Shown here: in pieces, positions 22,336-32,910 of the stretch
Layout of the letters: every line of letters starts with the position of its first letter
Position numbering within the stretch: the stretch's first letter is position 1
Assembly (NCBI GenBank): GCA_013400115.1
Contig: VXBP01007595.1
Location: 310,001-374,000, forward strand
Direction of reading: 5' to 3'
Length of the DNA stretch: 64,000 nt
From: Rhinopomastus cyanomelas
Taxonomy: Eukaryota > Chordata > Aves > Bucerotiformes > Rhinopomastidae
Program-made: the position numbers and the translations under genes
Notes under the pieces: model-generated
The model's database searches: none
What the model saw: only the letters and a program-made list of their open reading frames with translations
Told to the model about the DNA's origin: nothing

Positions 22336-22887
22336 TAGAGAGTGGCTTTGGGAAAGCAACAAGAAAAATCATTTAAAAAAAAAAAATCAGTATCGCTTTA
22401 TTTACATCATCCTTCTCCAGTAGGAGGAATAAAAAACCCTGCAAACATGCAGCAGAGGACATGAATTTACATTATGAATTATTAAAGATGGGTTTCGTAT
22501 CATGTTTTGTAAAATTATATTTAACACCATTTATTGAGCTTAATAATTTTTTAAATTGGAACAACTGCAGTAGCAGAGTGCACGGAACAGCTTCTGTGAG
22601 AGGAGTCAGGTGGTGGGGCCCCAGGGAAGTTTGACAGTGAGTGAAACTATTCAAGTCTTCCTAGTATAAATTTTGAAAGAGGAAACTCATGGAGTATAGA
22701 GGGAGGCAGGCATAAGGGGAAGGATGGAAGTAACAGATGACAGGCTGATACAGCAAAGAATTTGAAAGCAACTCTAGGTTTATTCCCACAGCACATTTCT
22801 TCTTATCAGCTGGGTAGGATCTTCCTATATCTGCCTAATTCAAAATTATCTAAGAAAAAACAGCAGTAAAACAAAAAGAGAACATAT
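22336..22887. other. Unique DNA with A-rich run
   Basis: Contains an A12 run at about 22376-22387. No gene recognised. Confidence 0.5.
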
Positions 22888-23086
22888 TTCACAGAATCAC
22901 AGAACATTAGGGATTGGAAGGAACCTTGAAAGATCAACCAGTCCAATCCCCCTGCCACTGCAGGATCACCTAGACCAAGGTGCACAGGAACATGACCAGG
23001 TGGGTTTTAAACATCTGCAGAGAAGGAGACTCTGCAGTCTCCCTGGGCAGCCCCGTCCAGTGCTCTGTCACCCTCACCATGAAGTT
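22888..23086 (-). mobile_element. CR1 3' end, young group
   Basis: Antisense tip to 'gtgctctgtcaccctcaccatgaagtt'. Confidence 0.95.
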
Positions 23087-23265
23087 AGATCTTCTCTCAA
23101 CCCTAAAGACCTCTCACTCTCTCCTTGCCTCAATATTTTTTGTTATAAGGTAAGGTCTACCTGAACATTAAGCTTAAGTAGTCTCTGACTTCACCAGATC
23201 TTCAAACCTCCAGCTGTTTGCAAATCATCCCCTGACAGAGACACAGATGAGCAGATGGAGAAAAC

Positions 23266-23271
23266 CACACA

Positions 23272-23316
<45 letters not shown>
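23266..23316. repeat. (CA)n/(TG)n microsatellite
   Basis: A short CACACACAC run switches to an uninterrupted (GT)20 run, so the junction CACACGTGTG is itself palindromic. Length polymorphism is likely. Confidence 0.97.
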
Positions 23317-23317
<1 letters not shown>

Positions 23318-23429
23318 AGGGGCTGGGTGGGGATAGAGAGGGAGAGAGACAGATCAGTTAGAGCTGCCTCAGAGGGAGAGCTGAAAACTAAATGGGAGAA
23401 ATCACCTTTTATTTGTTGAGTTAAGAAGC

Positions 23430-23495
23430 TGCTGTGGGACAAGGATTGGACTAGATGATCTTTCGAGGTCCCTTCCAATCCCTAATGTTCCGTGA
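23430..23495 (+). mobile_element. CR1 3' tip, young group
   Basis: 'gctgctgtgggacaaggattggactagatgatc' to 'gttccgtgata'. Confidence 0.9.
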
Positions 23496-24125
23496 TAATT
23501 CAGATTCTAGGTCCCCACATGTAAATGAGATATTAAATAAGAATAGCAACAACCTCACACAATATGTAACACCATTATTTTTAAAAACAGCCATTAGCTG
23601 TTTTTAAATTAGCTATAAAAATAAGTTATAAAACTGGAAACACATAACAGCAGCATGAGGATGCTTACGAGGAAAAACATTGCTCCTGCCCGAAAGGGCC
23701 TCATGGTGACAACATCTGATTTTCCCAAAACGTTGCTCTGTGAGCTGAATATCAACTACTGTGCAGCAGGCAGGGATGAAGACAAAGTGTGAGGTACATG
23801 CTGATTGCCCCCCATTTAATGTGTCTCTTCTAAACCTTCTCTCTTGATTTGATTTTTAAAGGATTGCATGTCAAGACTGTATGATACCTCTAATGGCAAA
23901 CTACTATTATACCCTGTCAGGCAAAACCTGACTGATTATTGGGCATTTAATTAATACCCAAATGGCTGCTAAGGAAACTAGTAAAACATTCAACACCAGA
24001 CAAGGCCTGTTTGCTATTCCTGATTGTTAATTACATTTAATTATTGCCTGGTAATAGAGCCTGTGCATATATTAAAAATCTCTCTGAGTTCAGTGGCAAA
24101 TGCAGACTTAAAGGAGATAGTGTAG
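23496..24125. other. Repeat-free AT-rich block, conserved-looking
   Basis: Rich in TAAT and ATTA homeodomain-type cores between two CR1 tips. A plus frame with ATG at 23655-23792 is open for 45 codons (RKNIAPARKGLMVTTSDFPK, ELNINYCAAGRDEDKV). Whether either the frame or the block is under selection cannot be told from one sequence. Confidence 0.35.
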
Positions 24126-24191
24126 TTTTGGGGGGATTGGACTAGACGATCTTTCAAGGTCCCTTCCAATCCCTAATGTTATGTGATTCTT
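24126..24191 (+). mobile_element. CR1 3' tip, young group
   Basis: 'ggggggattggactagacgatctttcaagg' to 'gttatgtgattctt'. Confidence 0.9.
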
Positions 24192-24470
24192 CTAAAAACA
24201 AGGAAGACCTGTGCACTTGCTCCTATTTAATTCTAAAGCATATATAGTGAAATACAAAGAACTTTCCATCATTTCTACTTGGTTTGGGTTAAACTTTAAA
24301 AAGGAGGACCAAGGCCTTCAACTGAGAGGCTTCAAAAGAAAATGAGATTAACAACGACCCCTTTGACCACAGCATGCACTCTGGGTGTGCAGAACTCCAA
24401 GCCGTGTGTCAGTGGTGTCAGGGGAGGGACAAAGGTTCTCTCTTGGAAACTGGCAATTCTGCAAGAGTAT

Positions 24471-24643
24471 CACTTGGAATGGGCTTCCCAGGGAGGTGGT
24501 TATGTTGCCATCCTTGGATGTGTTTAAAGACCATTTGGATGAGGTGTTGAGGGATATGGTTTAGTGGTAAACTTGTAAGGTAGGGTAAATGGTTGGACTT
24601 GATGATCCCCAGGGGTCTCTTCCAACCAAGGTGATTCTGTGAT
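24471..24643 (+). mobile_element. Older CR1 3' end
   Basis: Sense copy: 'gaatgggcttcccagggaggtgg', 'gtgtttaaagaccatttgg', 'aggtagggtaaatggttgg', 'gtgattctgtgat'. Confidence 0.9.
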
Positions 24644-25623
24644 CGCACTGCAGTATTTTGCAGGATGGATTCCAAATCAATGTGCACATCTTGTGGTGTG
24701 AATCACGCGGGCTTGTCTGAAACACTCTAGACATCGTGCAACGTAAAGCATTTAATTAGTTATCAGACAAAGCAGATAAGTCAAACATTTAAGGAACATA
24801 GCACTGCTGTTACTGGGCACATTTTGTACATTACTACATTGCTGAAACGATTTACGAGTGCATGTATGATGCTTGAGGGTACTGCAACCTGTTTTTCGCC
24901 CGTATATTGCCTCAGATGCATCTGCCTCACCACGGCAAAACATACTCCCAGGCTCCCACCCCCATTCTCCAGCCTTTAATGAAGTAGCAGCTGCTGCAGC
25001 ATCATACAAAGGCTTGGCTTTGCCTGCCTGCAGCAAGCAGGTGTTTTGTGTAAGACACCACATAACCTGGATAGTCTGTCAAAGAAACAGGCACAACAGG
25101 GCTGTCTTGTACCAGAAACATTACTATGAAGCAATTGGAATACTTGGGGCATTTGGGATATGCAATTTGTGGATTTAGCTAGCATAAACCACACATGTGG
25201 CAGCAGATTTTCTATGTTGAGTATAATTTTTCATGTTAAATAATGAAAACTGAAGAACCCTGTTGCCTGATGAACTACAGATAGATAAAGCAGACTTTTC
25301 TGGACTTAAAAATGGTTATTTGCAGCATGTTGCCTACTAAAACCTGTTATTCAAACTGCTCGTAGCTATCTTTAACATTTACCATGCACTAAAATCACAA
25401 ACCCACACACTGCAAAGAGGGATATAGGGTTCTTTGCTGCTTACTGGCATTTATGTCCTAAAGGCTTGAATATTATCAAACTTTCTGAATAAGAAATTAT
25501 AGTACCCTATAGGAACGGCAAATAGATGCAGAAGCAAAGCATTTAACCTCGGATCTTTGCACAGACGGGGTGTACTCCTGGCACCCCTAGCACATGCATC
25601 TTGGGAGAAGGAAAGCCACTTTT
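24644..25623. other. Unique DNA, about 1 kb
   Basis: A minus frame at 24752-25063 (103 codons, with an alanine run) and a plus frame at 24873-25178 overlap. Neither is recognised. The stretch 24840-25070 is less AT-rich than its surroundings. Confidence 0.4.
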
Positions 25624-25873
25624 CACAGAATCACAGAACATTAGGGATTGGAAGGGTCCACAAAAGATCATCTAGTCCAATACCCCTGCCACACCAGGAT
25701 CAAGTTGCATAGGAACATGTCCAGGAGGGTTTTAAACTTCTCCAGAGAAGAGGACTCTACAACGCCCCTGGGCAGCCCCTTCCAGTGCTCTGTCACCCTC
25801 GCTAGGCAGAAGTTCTTTCTCATATTGATGTGGAACGTCCTATGTTCCAGCTCACACCCATTGCCCCTCGTCT
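25624..25873 (-). mobile_element. CR1, young group
   Basis: Antisense tip and ORF2 end to 'cacacccattgcccctcgtc'. The 'cacctagacc' block is deleted. Confidence 0.95.
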
Positions 25874-26120
25874 TTTTGGGCAGAGAAACCATGGCCATAC
25901 TATCTTCAAGAAGAAAAAGGTGACATCCCAGAACTGCCTATTCCATCTCACTACCAGAGGCTTTGCACCCAGCTAGAAGAATTATTAAAGTGAAGCCCTC
26001 TGTTTTCTGTAGGAAGACAATTTGATTACCATGATCCCTCTAAAATCTTCTCCCTCTCTGCACTGCTTTCTGCTCGCTGGCCTCTCTCCTTTCACCAACA
26101 CTTCAGCCACAGAATCACAG

Positions 26121-26247
26121 AGAACATGCCCAACAGAGTTGTGGAGTCTAGATATGTTCCTGTGCGACTTGGTCTAGGGGATCCTGCTGCAGGGGGATTG
26201 GGCTGGATGATCTTTTGAGGTCCCTTTCAATCCCTAATGTTCTGTGA
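26121..26247 (+). mobile_element. CR1 3' tip, young group
   Basis: Sense 'aacatgcccaacagagttgtggagtct' to 'ctaatgttctgtga'. A 14-bp antisense tip scrap ('cacagaatcacag') directly precedes it. Confidence 0.9.
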
Positions 26248-26249
26248 GT

Positions 26250-26306
26250 AAGGATTGGAAGGGGCCTGGAAAGATCATCCAGTCCAACCCCTCTGCCAGA
26301 GCAGGA
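26250..26306 (-). mobile_element. CR1 3' tip facing the previous copy
   Basis: Antisense 'aggattggaaggggcctggaaagatcatcc' starts 2 bp after the sense copy ends, so the two tips form a near-perfect foldback of about 50 bp. Confidence 0.9.
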
Positions 26307-26424
26307 AACTTGGACTATTGTGCTTTCACACAGCTACCAAAAGCTATCACTTCATGCCTGAATCTCATTTTCTTCTCAAGACAGTCAAACATGGCCAAAG
26401 ACACCTGCCAGTCCCAAACACATA

Positions 26425-26483
26425 CACAAACATTAGGGATTGGAAGGGACCTTGAAAGATCATCTATTCCAACGCTTGCCAGA
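26425..26483 (-). mobile_element. CR1 3' terminal fragment
   Basis: 'cacaaacattagggattggaagggaccttgaaagatc' to 'aacgcttgccag'. Confidence 0.9.
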
Positions 26484-26990
26484 AATCAATACAGCTGTCC
26501 TTGTGTCTTGCAGCTACAGAAAGGCTAAGGGGGCTTGATAGCTCCACAGCTGTAAAAGGAGTAAGCACCTATTTTAAAACCTGGTCATGGCATTTGATGA
26601 GTTTTGAGATAATGAGCATATCTGAGTGCCTTATAGACATCATTGTTCACAATATATAAACATGATTGTCCAGGCCCAAATACAAATCACAGGGAAGTAG
26701 CTACATGGCTTCTATGTGGCAGAGCTATGAAATCATTACGAAAGCTAAATGCCAAAGCATAGTCTGCATTTTTTTTAAAGAGCCTGATAAGTTTTAAATT
26801 TTTATCTAACGTGGAAGGTTTCTTCTTAAGCTGATACTTCTTCCTAAATTCCCTATGCAAGAAACAGTGCCATGACAGTACTTGGCTGCAGAAACACAAT
26901 AGCTGAATCTTCCCAAAACACATAGTTTTACCGTAGTTTATAAAACATAAGCTCAGCTTGACTTCTGTCTGGTGTGATCCAGGTAAAGAC
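26484..26990. other. Unique AT-rich DNA
   Basis: No repeat or gene recognised. Confidence 0.5.
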
Positions 26991-27035
26991 TCATAGAGTC
27001 CTCATGGCTGAAAAGGACCTCTAGGATCATCAAGT
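26991..27035 (-). mobile_element. Older CR1 3' terminal fragment
   Basis: 'catagagtcctcatggctgaaaaggacctctaggatcatcaagtt', diverged. Confidence 0.7.
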
Positions 27036-28179
27036 TAAAATTAAAAAATTAACTGATTAAAAAAATCAAGTTAAATCCTCTCATCATTTCCAATCTTGTT
27101 GCAAAATACAGAGAGGCTGCCATGCTCATTCCCATTTCCAACCACCTGCTGAAGAGTAATAGTCACGAGACCTAACCTATCAAGACCACTAAGGCATCAC
27201 TGACGCTAGTAAGTCATACAATGCTTTCTAAAGGGGTCCATTATTATTTCACTCATTTCTACCCAACATTATTTCAAACCTTGTGTTACAACTGACACAG
27301 CATAAAGAGACAGACAAACTACTGCTGCTGCTTCTGTTTCTCCATCACTTTTAAAGGCTTATTTTGTTAAGGTATTAGTCTTCTCTAATGAAGGCTAATA
27401 TTAGCATATCAATTACTTTAAATTACTCATAATGATCCCTGAATATAATGAAAACCAACCAGACTTCTGTTTATTATCATCATATTTACTTCTAGAGTAT
27501 CAACCACACCACAGGAGAAGACTCTCTAGCAGCTGCAGAGTCCTTCACTGCTGTTGCACAGTTCTACAGCTGGATAAAATATCCACAGACTAGCTCAAAG
27601 AAAATATTTGACCTTGGGTACAACAGATCTCCTTTGAAACAAACTTTCTCCTCCTAAGCAATCTGAAGAGCCAGTCTGTAGAAGTAAACCTGCAGGTGCT
27701 AGACATGAAGGGATAAAAAATCCTTTTGAAATAAGAGCAGGGTTGGGGGAACAGTGGACTCAGGCATGCTCGATTCCAGATCAGATACTAACAGTTCAGA
27801 AAACAGTTCACCAGATGGTGAGATTAATGCTAACATTTCTGAGCTCTTCTTTCGTGCCACAGAAGAGTGGGAATTGAGTTGGAGATAGTCCCACGCTCTA
27901 CATCAGTAGTTATCTTCTATTGCATACCTCTGTGTCTTTTTTATTACATAAAAATCCTAACTCAAAGGCTGAATATATTTTTGCAATTATTTCAACACAT
28001 GGTATATTTCCTCCAATTCTCTGCACTTTCAGAGTGAAAGACTACTTCCTCTAATTCTCTGCACTTTCAAGTGCTATTTGCTCTGAATGAATTACTTTGA
28101 TTATCACCTACAAACCTCACAGGCACTAAAACCAAGTGTTTGATTTTCTAGGTCTTCAAATTGTTTCATGTATGTAACC
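27036..28179. other. Unique DNA, 1.1 kb
   Basis: No gene recognised. It contains a 24-bp direct repeat ('ttcctccaattctctgcactttca' at 28008 and, with one change, 28046) and, at its right end on the minus strand, a 71-bp open block next to the LTR (see findings). Confidence 0.45.
28008..28069. repeat. 24-bp direct repeat, 38 bp apart
   Basis: Two copies of 'ttcctcYaattctctgcactttca' starting at 28008 and 28046. A local duplication. Confidence 0.85.
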
Positions 28180-28528
28180 TGTGGCAGACAGAAATACAGA
28201 AGGAGGTGCAGATAAGGAGTTGAAGGACATGCTGCAGCTAGTGGGTTGCAAACCCTGGGAAAAAGCAACCGCAGCGTTAAAGATCTCAGCTAAGGAATGT
28301 GGCTAGCTGGTGAGAAGAACCAGGTGTCATGGTAACAAGGAGAAGGTGGCAAGGAGATAAGAAGGAATCACAAGGAGCACAAGGGGAATGGAAGTGTGTT
28401 GTAAAATATGTAAACATGGCTTACTAGCTAACTAACCTCGCAGGTGTGTCGTGGTATAAAAAGGCTGTACACAGAACAATAAACATCTCTTTACCCCAAA
28501 AGAGGAGTCCGTGTCATCTGCCACCACA
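28180..28528 (+). mobile_element. Solo LTR of an endogenous retrovirus (349 bp)
   Basis: It begins TGTGGCAGA and ends TCTGCCACCACA, imperfect inverted termini with the TG...CA ends of a retroviral LTR. Flanking 6-bp target duplication GTAACC / GTTACC (one mismatch). Inside: TATAAAAAGG at 28455, AATAAA polyadenylation signal at 28478, and a GT-rich region after it. The TATA-to-poly(A) distance is only about 24 bp. A 6-bp duplication fits alpha/beta-type avian elements. No internal gag/pol/env sequence is present on either side, so it is a solo LTR left by recombination. I cannot name the family. Confidence 0.85.
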
Positions 28529-29377
28529 GTTACCCATAACTTCCCCCAAGTCCTATTTTTCCCCAACATGATCAAAGTCACTGAGAACATCAGTCAGTAG
28601 TTTTCATAACCAAATTCAAAGAAAGACTCAACCTAAAAGCTTTTACCATAATCAGCCTGTGCAATAATGAAGTGTATAACCTGCACCCTAATTTGGACAC
28701 TAACAGCCCCACTGAACCTCTGCAAGAATTCAAAGAGGCAGTAAATCTGATTTTAAAGCTCGATATGAAGTACACCACTACCAGAGAACACTAGAACAGA
28801 ATGAACTTCTCTCCGACAGCTGCTCTTTGGGGCAGACAAAAGAAATATATGAACATGATGTCAAAAGATCAATAAAGCAAAAGACCCAAAAATAGCAAAC
28901 AGCATAAAATTGAGGTTTACGAATTAAGCATTAGAAACATGTCTAGATCATGCTATGATCTAGAGGAGACCAACTGGAAGGTCAGTCTCTTATAACTGTC
29001 TTTTGCAGAAGTAGGATTTCCAAAAGGATTTCTGGTAATGTGGAAGTGTGAGTTGACTTTGGACCAGCAGATCTCTGACACAAACTCAGCACTGAGAAGG
29101 AGTACAGGTTCTGGCCAAAGAATGTGCTAGACAAATTCAGGGAGCTCTTTGACAACAAATTTCCAAGCAATCAAGCAGTATTAGAAAGCAATTTAAGTAT
29201 TAGAAAGCAATTTACTACATGATGGAGAAATTTAGTCCCTTAACACCAGTTCACTGTACTGCAGTAGCATGTGAGCAGAGCAGATTATCCTCAAAAACAC
29301 ATTAATTTCCGGTTTAGTAAAAGCCAGAGTTTGCAAGTGGTTCACGTATCATTAAGTATAATTAAAAATAACCTTAC
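28529..29377. other. Unique DNA
   Basis: No repeat family recognised apart from a 19-bp tandem duplication ('gtattagaaagcaattta' at 29178 and 29197). Two minus-strand frames of about 62 codons carry no known motif. Confidence 0.45.
29178..29214. repeat. Tandem duplication, unit 19 bp
   Basis: Two exact copies of 'gtattagaaagcaattta' separated by one base. Confidence 0.9.
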
Positions 29378-29520
29378 CTTCTTCTGATCTTCTAGTTTAT
29401 GACTTACTGGATTCCTTCCATGTTTGCTCATCTCTGAAGATAAATCCATCACATTCATTCCTTGGCCTTCAAAAATGAAAGTGGTTCCGCAATACAGCAA
29501 ACTAATCCAAAAAGCTGGGG
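29378..29520 (-). CDS. Best candidate internal coding exon, protein not identified
   Basis: On the minus strand the block lies between a good acceptor (pyrimidine-rich 'gtctttgtgtttgtag') and a strong donor (AAGAAG/GTAAGG). It is 143 bp: two bases that complete a codon, then 47 open codons ending in phase 0. The peptide includes PAFWISLLYCGTTFIFEG, GMNVMDLSSEMSKHGRNP and VSHKLEDQKK: a hydrophobic stretch that could be membrane-embedded, then a charged segment. About 62% of codons start with a purine. No family recognised. A solo LTR lies 850 bp downstream. It would be an internal exon of a minus-strand gene whose promoter could be the CpG island near 46.4 kb. The alternative is an intronic pseudo-exon. 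Confidence 0.4.
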
Positions 29521-29842
29521 CTACAAACACAAAGACATGGTGCTTTTTCCATCACACACCATCTCTGAGCATCAAGGACTTGGAGAAATAACTAAGAAAT
29601 CCATTAACTAAGCTGAGGAAAATTTTGCAGTTCACTCTTGGGACTTTGCACATCACCATAGCGTTTTAAAAAGCTGATGCTTTTTAAAGAGAACTACTTG
29701 ATTGCAAGTTTGAAATCCGATTGCTATCTGTATCTTTCTTCAGAGGCTTCCATTTTACAGAAGGTCACATCCTGACTGTGAAGAACCTGTTGAAGAGAAG
29801 AAAAAAGCCCCATGAGGACTGATTTGCAATTCATTGTCCCAA
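29521..29842. other. Unique DNA, putative intron
   Basis: Carries the acceptor-side polypyrimidine (minus strand) of the candidate exon. Nothing else seen. Confidence 0.45.
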
Positions 29843-30050
29843 AGAATCACAGAACTTTAGGGCTGGAAGTGACCTCGAAAGATCATCTAGTCCAACCTCC
29901 CCGCCCAGGATCCCCTAGATCAAGTCACACAGGCAGGTTTTAAACATTTCCAGAGAAGGAAGCTCCACAACCCTCCCTGGGCAGCACCTCCCAGTGCTCT
30001 GTCATCCTCATGGTGAAGAAGTTCCTTCTCATATTGATGTGGAACCTCTG
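29843..30050 (-). mobile_element. CR1, intermediate group
   Basis: Antisense tip 'acagaactttagggctggaagtgacc'. The 'ctgccacagcagg' and 'gaacatgtccagg' blocks are shortened. It runs to 'catattgatgtggaacctct'. Confidence 0.93.
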
Positions 30051-30880
30051 TCACACCTTAACGGACAACTGTGACTGTTGTCCCCAGGTTTGTGACAGGT
30101 TTTTTGTTTATTTGTCTGTAGTCAGGTTTTTTTGGCAGGGTGGAGAGGAGGAAAGTTGCTTGGTTTGGTTTTTTTTGGAGTAACTAATACTGGGTTTTGA
30201 TTTAACACTTGGCAGGATGAGCCTAGGCATGACCCCACTTTCCCCCCCTTTACATCACACTATATTCACTGAAAAAACGCAGAATATTCACTGAGAACAG
30301 GTAGTGAATTCCAGCTACAGATACCAAGGAAAAGTTACAGAATAGGGAAGAAAAAAGACTGTTTGACTTAACTAGCCTAGATTAATATGTTTTGTCACAA
30401 TTCCTACTCAATGCCGTCAAAAAGCAACAGCTCTTATAACACCAACAGGGTCAAACAGGAAAACCTGTAGTCAGAATACTAAGCCTTAGCCAAACTGACA
30501 AGTTTGAAAAAAGAAAATCTCTCCTTGAGAGTTCTCTCGAAGGATGAAAATGGTAGGAAGAAAAATGAAACAACTCTAAACAAGATTCGTTTGCCAGCAG
30601 GTTTAAGTTCTTCTAAGTGCAAGAGAAAGAGACTGTGTCTTTTTTGGTCTTGAAAATAAAATCATAGAATATTCATGCCTTCAGTGCAGTTGAGGAGAGT
30701 TTTGTATAAATTGAATTAACCGAGCAGAGAAAGCTCAAATACAAAAAATAATTTGAATGACATTTCAATCATTTTTAAAATCAATAATGTTCACAACATT
30801 CCTTCACCCACCCATACAGGATAAGGAGTGTATCTATAGTAATGAATGATACATGCTAGGTCACAAAGTCTTGAATAAAA
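30051..30880. other. Unique AT-rich DNA
   Basis: T/G-rich run at 30095-30180; no gene recognised. Confidence 0.5.
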
Positions 30881-31083
30881 TAGAATCATAGAATCATTCA
30901 GGTTGGAAAAGACCCTTGGGATCATGGAGCCCAACCACCAACCCTACTCTACAAGTTCACCCCTAAACCAGATTCTCCAACACCACATCTAAGCGCCTTT
31001 TAAACACATCCAGGCATGGGGACTCAACCACCACTCTGTGCAGTCCATTCCAGTGCCTGACCACTCTTTCTGTGAAGAGATTT
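30881..31083 (-). mobile_element. Older CR1 3' end
   Basis: Antisense 'gaatcattcaggttggaaaagacccttgggatc' to 'ctgaccactctttctgtgaagag'. Confidence 0.93.
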
Positions 31084-31300
31084 AGAAACAGTAGAAACAC
31101 GTCCTTCAATGTTGGGGTGGTTGATGGCTGGCATGGGCTGTCCAGGGAGGTGGTGGGTGTCCCATCCCCAGAGTTATTGAAGGTCAGGCTTGATGAGGCT
31201 CTGAGTAACCTGACTTAGGTAGAGTTGTCCCTCTGTAAGGATGTTGGACTACATGACCTCCAGAGCTCCCTTCCAGCCTAGAATATTCTATGATTCTATA
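31084..31300 (+). mobile_element. Older CR1 3' end, opposite strand
   Basis: Sense copy joined head-to-head to the previous one: 'gtccttcaatgttggggtggttgatggc' to 'agaatattctatgattcta'. Confidence 0.93.
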
Positions 31301-31700
31301 ATTCCAGGATGCAGGAAGATTAAATAAGAGGTACTGCTGCAGTGATCAACATCTGGATTTACATATAACAGTTGCAAAGATCAGATGAGTCAAAACAAGC
31401 TGCTAAAGCCCAGCAGTTTGTCTGGTTCATTTTACGGTCAGACATGTAAATTATATTTCTCCCCATGCCTAGCAATTACTCTATACTAGGCAATTAAGCT
31501 ATTCTGTGGAACTGTATGGTGTTGTCAAGCCAAAGTTGGACAGAATACAAATAATTTTGTTTGGACTGCCCTTATTATTTATAGCATGCAAAGCACAGGG
31601 CGGCAAATCTTGTTCATTCCATTCAGTACGTTGTTCTGTGGTCTTCAGACTTTTGACTTAAATCAAGTGTAATTAAATACTCTTGGCTGTCAACTGTACT
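31301..31700. other. Unique DNA
   Basis: No repeat or gene recognised. Confidence 0.5.
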
Positions 31701-31739
31701 TCTTTTTCTTTTTTTTTTTCTTTTTTTTTTTTTTTACAG
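31701..31739 (+). promoter_or_regulatory. Polypyrimidine tract with acceptor-like CAG
   Basis: About 35 nearly pure pyrimidines ending 'tttttacag' at 31739, immediately before an antisense CR1. It looks like a strong 3' splice site but could simply be a T-rich low-complexity run. Confidence 0.3.
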
Positions 31740-31742
31740 CCA

Positions 31743-32196
31743 TCACAGAACATTAGGAATTGGAAATCCAGGCAGGTTTTAAACGTCTCCAGAGAAGAAG
31801 ACTCCACAATCCCCTGGGCAGCCCCTTCCAGTGCTCTGTCACCCTCACTGGGAAGAAGTTCCTTCTCATATTGATGTGGAACCTCCTCTGTTCTAGCTTA
31901 CAACCACTGCCCCTTGTCCTATCAGTAGATAACGGTGAGAGCAGCAGCCTGGCTCCATCCTCCTGACACCCACCCTTCATGTATTTATCAACATTAATGA
32001 GGTCACCCTTCAGTGTCCTTTTTTCCCTGCTCAAGAGACCCAGCTCCCTCAGCGTTTCTTCATCAGGGAGATGCTCCACTCCATCATCTTTGTGGCTCAG
32101 TGTTGGACTATGTCAAGCAGTTCTGTGTCCTTTGGAACTGATAGGCCCAGAACTGGACACAATATTCCAGATGTGGTCTCACCAGGGAAGATGCTC
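31743..32196 (-). mobile_element. CR1, young group, tip internally deleted
   Basis: The antisense tip starts 'tcacagaacattaggaattggaa' and jumps to 'atccaggcaggttttaaacg', missing about 75 bp. The rest is collinear to 'gatgtggtctcaccaggg'. Minus frame 31753-32079 carries GDLINVDKYMKGGCQEDG, DRTRGSGCKLEQRRFH, VTEHWKGLPRG. Confidence 0.95.
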
Positions 32197-32331
32197 CTAT
32201 GTAACTTCCTATGGGGTGATGTGGCACCCCAGTATGGCTGTAATGTTGTGCAAAGCAGTAACTTCACTATGGCCTCAAAAAGAAAAAAGCTTACCTCTTA
32301 CATTTCTTTTTACACTTTTAACCAGAGGGAA

Positions 32332-32384
32332 AAAGCAGGACCTTGAAAGATCATCTAGTCCAATTCCCCTGCCAGAGCAGGAAG
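32332..32384 (-). mobile_element. CR1 tip fragment
   Basis: 'aggaccttgaaagatcatctagtccaattcc' to 'gccagagcagg'. The extreme 3' terminus is missing. Confidence 0.85.
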
Positions 32385-32478
32385 AGATGGTCAAACCCGA
32401 TACACAAAATTTTTAGACTGTTCATAAAAGGTAGAATAACTGTAAATAGGATGCTCTTTTACCTCCTCACACAACTAT

Positions 32479-32636
32479 TACAGAATCACAGAACATTACA
32501 GATTGGAAGAGACCTTGAAAGGTCATCTAGTGCAATCCCCCTGCCACAGCATGATCACCTAGACCCAGTTGCACAGGAACATGTCCAGGTGGGTTTTAAA
32601 CTTCTCCAAAGAAGGAGATTCCACAACCTCCTGAGC
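32479..32636 (-). mobile_element. CR1 3' end, young group
   Basis: Antisense 'acagaatcacagaacattacagattggaagag' to 'ggagattccacaacctcc'. Confidence 0.95.
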
Positions 32637-32800
32637 TATTTTCATTTACAACACAGATTATTCTAGAATGAAATTCATCCTGTGAAAAGGAATAGCAGAA
32701 GCGCTCCACATCACTGATGGTAACTTTAGCTTGCCCAGAAAGCCTAGGCAATGTAAGTTTGATTAAGACCTTGGCATCACTTGGGGTTTCAAGAAATAGT

Positions 32801-32910
32801 TACATAGTCCTAAAATGGTAAAGGTTGGGAGGGACCTCTGGGGCAACCCCCCTGCCGGAACAGGATTCCCTAGAAGAGCTTACATGGGAACGTGTCCAGG
32901 CAGAGTCTGG
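32801..32910 (-). mobile_element. Older CR1 3' tip
   Basis: 'tagtcctaaaatggtaaaggttgggagggacctctgggg' to 'gggaacgtgtccaggcag', diverged. Confidence 0.75.

Noticed and set aside
23266..23316. Perfect CA/TG palindrome as a possible regulatory hairpin
   Set aside because: Explained as a microsatellite with a strand switch at its edge.
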